Program-made: the position numbers and the translations under genes
Notes under the pieces: generated by a model
The model's database searches: none
What the model was told of the DNA's origin: nothing
What the model saw: the letters and a program-made list of their open reading frames with translations, nothing else
Origin: Bacteriovoracaceae bacterium
GTDB taxonomy: Bacteria; Bdellovibrionota; Bacteriovoracia; Bacteriovoracales; Bacteriovoracaceae
Length of the DNA: 17,068 bases
NCBI GenBank assembly: GCA_018060635.1
Contig: JAGOVR010000022.1
Span: forward strand, 1 to 17,068
Reading direction: 5' to 3'
Part shown: positions 15,563-17,068 of the stretch, piece by piece
Layout of the letters: the number at the start of each line of letters is the position of its first letter
Numbering within the stretch: the stretch's first letter is position 1

Positions 15563-15852
15563 GCCGCTTTTTTACAGACTTTTTCTAATAATTCATGGAT
15601 AAATGTTTGATAGGGTTTTTCTTTTTTCAAAGCAAGTTTTTTTAATTTACTAAGAAGTCTAGGATCAATTCTTAAAGCAATAAGTTGCTTGGGATTACCT
15701 GATCTTGGTCTGCCTACTCTTTTCGCATTTTTTAATTCTTGATCGGTAGATTCAGGAATGTCTGAAAAATCGATATTTTTATCCAGCATATGTTTGACGT
15801 TCCTTACGGCTAGCTTGCCTTGCACTGATAATCCTGATTGTTTCTTTGTCAT
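15559..15852 (-). CDS. brnA: BrnA-family antitoxin (ribbon-helix-helix)
   Basis: The antitoxin of a type II toxin-antitoxin pair. It neutralises BrnT and represses the operon by binding DNA as a dimer. The 97-residue product has the BrnA pattern: NIDFSDIPESTDQEL, then AKRVGRPRSGNPK, then a ribbon-helix-helix segment, LIALRIDPRLLSKLKK plus YQTFIHELLEKV. The frame could start at 15882, but ATG 15852 follows an ideal AGGAGG with a 7-nt gap. A start at 15786 would leave a 75-residue core but has a poorer site. It overlaps the 3' end of brnT by 74 bases. Its stop overlaps the stop of the convergent HemH-MFS gene by four bases (TTAA). The strong ribosome binding site fits the usual need for excess antitoxin. 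Confidence 0.85.
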   Translation of the reverse strand: MTKKQSGLSVQGKLAVRNVKHMLDKNIDFSDIPESTDQELKNAKRVGRPRSGNPKQLIALRIDPRLLSKLKKLALKKEKPYQTFIHELLEKVCKKAA

Positions 15853-16060
15853 TTTGTAACCTCCTCGGAGCATAGATAACAAGGAGAATTTTCCCCATTA
15901 TAGATTTCCCTAATCTTTTAAAGCGTTTTTCATGTTCAGAGTGTTCTTTATCTTCCCAATCCAAGGCATCAGAATCAGCAAAAACAGTGGAAGCTTCTTC
16001 AAAAGAAATTCCATGTTTCTCAAAATTGCTAATAGCTTTGTTGGTGTCCCAAGAGAACAT
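15779..16060 (-). CDS. brnT: BrnT-family toxin (RelE-like ribonuclease)
   Basis: A toxin of 93 residues that in characterised members is an RNase blocking translation. The family pattern is clear end to end: FSWDTNKAISNFEKHGISFE at the start, EASTVFAD, a DWEDKEHSEHEKR stretch, GKILLVIYAP, and the terminal RIISARQASRKERQTY. It is toxin-first with the antitoxin downstream, the normal brnTA order. ATG 16060 has no ribosome binding site, and the promoter at 16066-16096 predicts transcription starting at 16061, so the message is probably leaderless. The segment RRLQND near residue 65 contains, in DNA, the ribosome binding site for brnA. The gene appears intact. Confidence 0.92.
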   Translation of the reverse strand: MFSWDTNKAISNFEKHGISFEEASTVFADSDALDWEDKEHSEHEKRFKRLGKSIMGKILLVIYAPRRLQNDKETIRIISARQASRKERQTYAG

Positions 16061-16065
16061 ATTTA

Positions 16066-16096
16066 TGTATATACACTAATTAGGTGGATTAGGCAA
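16066..16096 (-). promoter_or_regulatory. brnTA promoter with overlapping palindromic operator
   Basis: Read on the minus strand, TTGCCT (16091-16096), a 17-base spacer and TATATA (16068-16073) form a good sigma70 promoter. The -10 lies inside the perfect palindrome TGTATATACA (16066-16075), which suits repression by the ribbon-helix-helix antitoxin BrnA. The predicted start at 16061 leaves essentially no leader before ATG 16060. Confidence 0.6.
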
Positions 16097-16142
16097 GGAT
16101 AATTTTATGATAAAAATTAAAGTGAGGTATCCTTCATGTATT

Positions 16143-16157
16143 CCAATTATTAATTGG
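16143..16157. repeat. 15-bp perfect palindrome upstream of the J-domain gene
   Basis: CCAATTA and TAATTGG flank a central T. It lies about 95 bp before ATG 16252 and about 80 bp before the brnT start on the other side, so it could be an operator for either gene. No T-run follows. The rest of 16097-16251 is AT-rich with no gene seen. Confidence 0.35.
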
Positions 16158-16251
16158 GTTGTATAGACTGTGGTTATTGATAAGATTCACTTCTAATTAA
16201 ATTGCCAGTGTTAGAAGAAAATAGTAGTTAGTCTTGAGAGGTGTATAAAGC

Positions 16252-16743
16252 ATGAAAAATTATTATGAAATTTTAGGTGTATCAGAAGGTGCAGAAGAAA
16301 TTGTTATAAAAGCTGCATATAGGGCTCTAGTTCAAAAATACCATCCTGATAAGCAAAGTGGTGAAATTAGGCGTATGCAAGAGATCAATGAAGCATATGA
16401 GATTTTGTCCCATCAAGATAAAAAAAAAGAATATGATTTATCGATATTAAAAAATAAAAAAACAAGTAAGCCTTCCTCTAAATCAGAAGGGGAAGCTTTC
16501 TCGTTAGATGATGAATGGCGGAAAATTTTGGAATATTTCCCTGACCTACAAAATATTACAAAAGAGCTTGCAAAAATTTCAGGGCAACTGGGAAAAGTAT
16601 ATAGGACTATTTTGATTGAGAATAGAGAGTTTGATAAAAGGTATGAAATTGCTGAGCAGCTTGAGCTTGTGTTTTTGAAAGAAAAATTTGGAACAGATAA
16701 AATGATTATTGAGTTTGGAAAGCTGCTTCTAGTAAATGATTAA
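16252..16743 (+). CDS. J-domain (DnaJ-like) protein, apparently cut short by an in-frame stop
   Basis: A co-chaperone-type protein with an N-terminal J domain at residues about 2-63: YYEILGV, the helix-II region AAYRALVQKY, and the essential HPD at 31-33 that stimulates the Hsp70 ATPase, followed by INEAYEILS. There is no G/F region, zinc-finger repeat or DnaJ C-terminal domain, so it is a class III J protein with its own substrate part. Residues 64-85 are a Ser/Lys linker, and from about 86 there is a helical unknown domain. The frame ends at TAA 16741, but the same frame stays open for 108 codons after it and reads like a natural continuation. The ribosome binding site is AGAGG (16237-16241), 10 nt before the ATG. 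It may be a pseudogene or a truncated but working protein. Confidence 0.75.
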   Translation: MKNYYEILGVSEGAEEIVIKAAYRALVQKYHPDKQSGEIRRMQEINEAYEILSHQDKKKEYDLSILKNKKTSKPSSKSEGEAFSLDDEWRKILEYFPDLQNITKELAKISGQLGKVYRTILIENREFDKRYEIAEQLELVFLKEKFGTDKMIIEFGKLLLVND

Positions 16744-17068
16744 GTCGTTGCTGCAAATGAGTTGGCAGAAACAGTAGCTATCTTGGGAGCTAGTATAGAA
16801 CCGTCCACTATAGTTACTAAAATTTCTGAAAAATATAAAAATTTATTTGATAAAGATTTTTTAGGGTTAAGAGCTAAGAAAATAAATGCAGCAGAGATTT
16901 TTTTAAAAGCACCAACCGTTGATCAGGCAAGTGCCTTTATTGAAGTGCTTGGAGGCGTGGTTGTCGGAATGAAAGGATTTTTTAGAACAGAGTATCAAGT
17001 TAAAAAGATAGGCCCTCCTAGGCGTTTTAATTGGGATCAATTACTTGCCTTTACACATAATCTTGCTT
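16744..17068 (+). pseudogene. Downstream remainder of the J-domain gene, after the TAA stop; runs off the window
   Basis: In the same frame as the gene starting at 16252, the 108 codons after TAA (16741-16743) contain no stop and read as protein-like sequence: NELAETVAILGASIEPSTI, then KNLFDKDFLGLRAKK, FIEVLGGVVVGMKGFF and PPRRFNWDQLLAF. There is no ribosome binding site or good start just after the stop, so a separate gene is less likely than a single sense-to-stop change (for example CAA, GAA or AAA to TAA). The 3' end is outside the window. I do not recognise the domain. Confidence 0.55.

Noticed and set aside
16095..16134. AAGGATA and TATCCTT inverted repeat flanking the region upstream of brnT
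   Set aside because: The arms are 26 bases apart with poor pairing inside, so this may well be chance in AT-rich DNA.
1..17068. tRNA, rRNA, CRISPR arrays, insertion sequences
   Set aside because: I looked on both strands and saw no cloverleaf, rRNA segment, regularly spaced repeats, transposase or terminal repeats.

Overview
This is an AT-rich, tightly packed stretch of a Gram-negative bacterial chromosome (about one third G+C by eye). An LptD homologue shows there is an outer membrane with LPS. Lipoproteins, a LysM/M23 envelope peptidase and frequent TTG starts fit that picture. The mix of genes is compatible with Bdellovibrionota (Bacteriovorax-like), but no marker gene proves it, so the taxon is a guess.

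Layout. (1) 1-1483: a small orphan ORF, then a GAF/HD-GYP c-di-GMP phosphodiesterase. (2) 1578-3641: a membrane-anchored M49 (DPP III-like) metallopeptidase, convergent with a secreted Lys/Glu-rich protein of unknown function (3655-5151, minus). (3) 5191-9375: an overlapping plus-strand operon folC-lptD-pabA, followed by a LysM/M23 lipoprotein peptidase (9443-10189). (4) 10186-12328, minus: an operon of an unknown lipoprotein, a small 2Fe-2S ferredoxin and a DEDDh exonuclease, with a recognisable promoter at 12355-12383. (5) 12530-12620, plus: an apparent independent small RNA unit with a perfect TATAAT, a 5' hairpin and a strong intrinsic terminator. The RNA carries CAGGA-type motifs in both hairpin loops and looks like a short CsrA-sequestering RNA (CsrB/RsmY type). 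(6) 12634-15562: queF (minus), divergent from a single long gene fusing ferrochelatase (HemH) to a 12-helix MFS transporter, with a perfect inverted repeat between them. (7) 15559-17068: an accessory-looking end with a BrnT/BrnA toxin-antitoxin pair, whose toxin mRNA appears leaderless, and a J-domain gene interrupted by an in-frame stop.

How the genes work together: folC and pabA both serve folate synthesis and bracket lptD, the LPS exporter. queF makes the queuosine precursor and the HemH-MFS protein makes haem. The HD-GYP protein and the putative CsrA-binding RNA are two global regulators of lifestyle. The strongest leads are the small RNA, the HemH-MFS fusion, and the interrupted J-domain gene.
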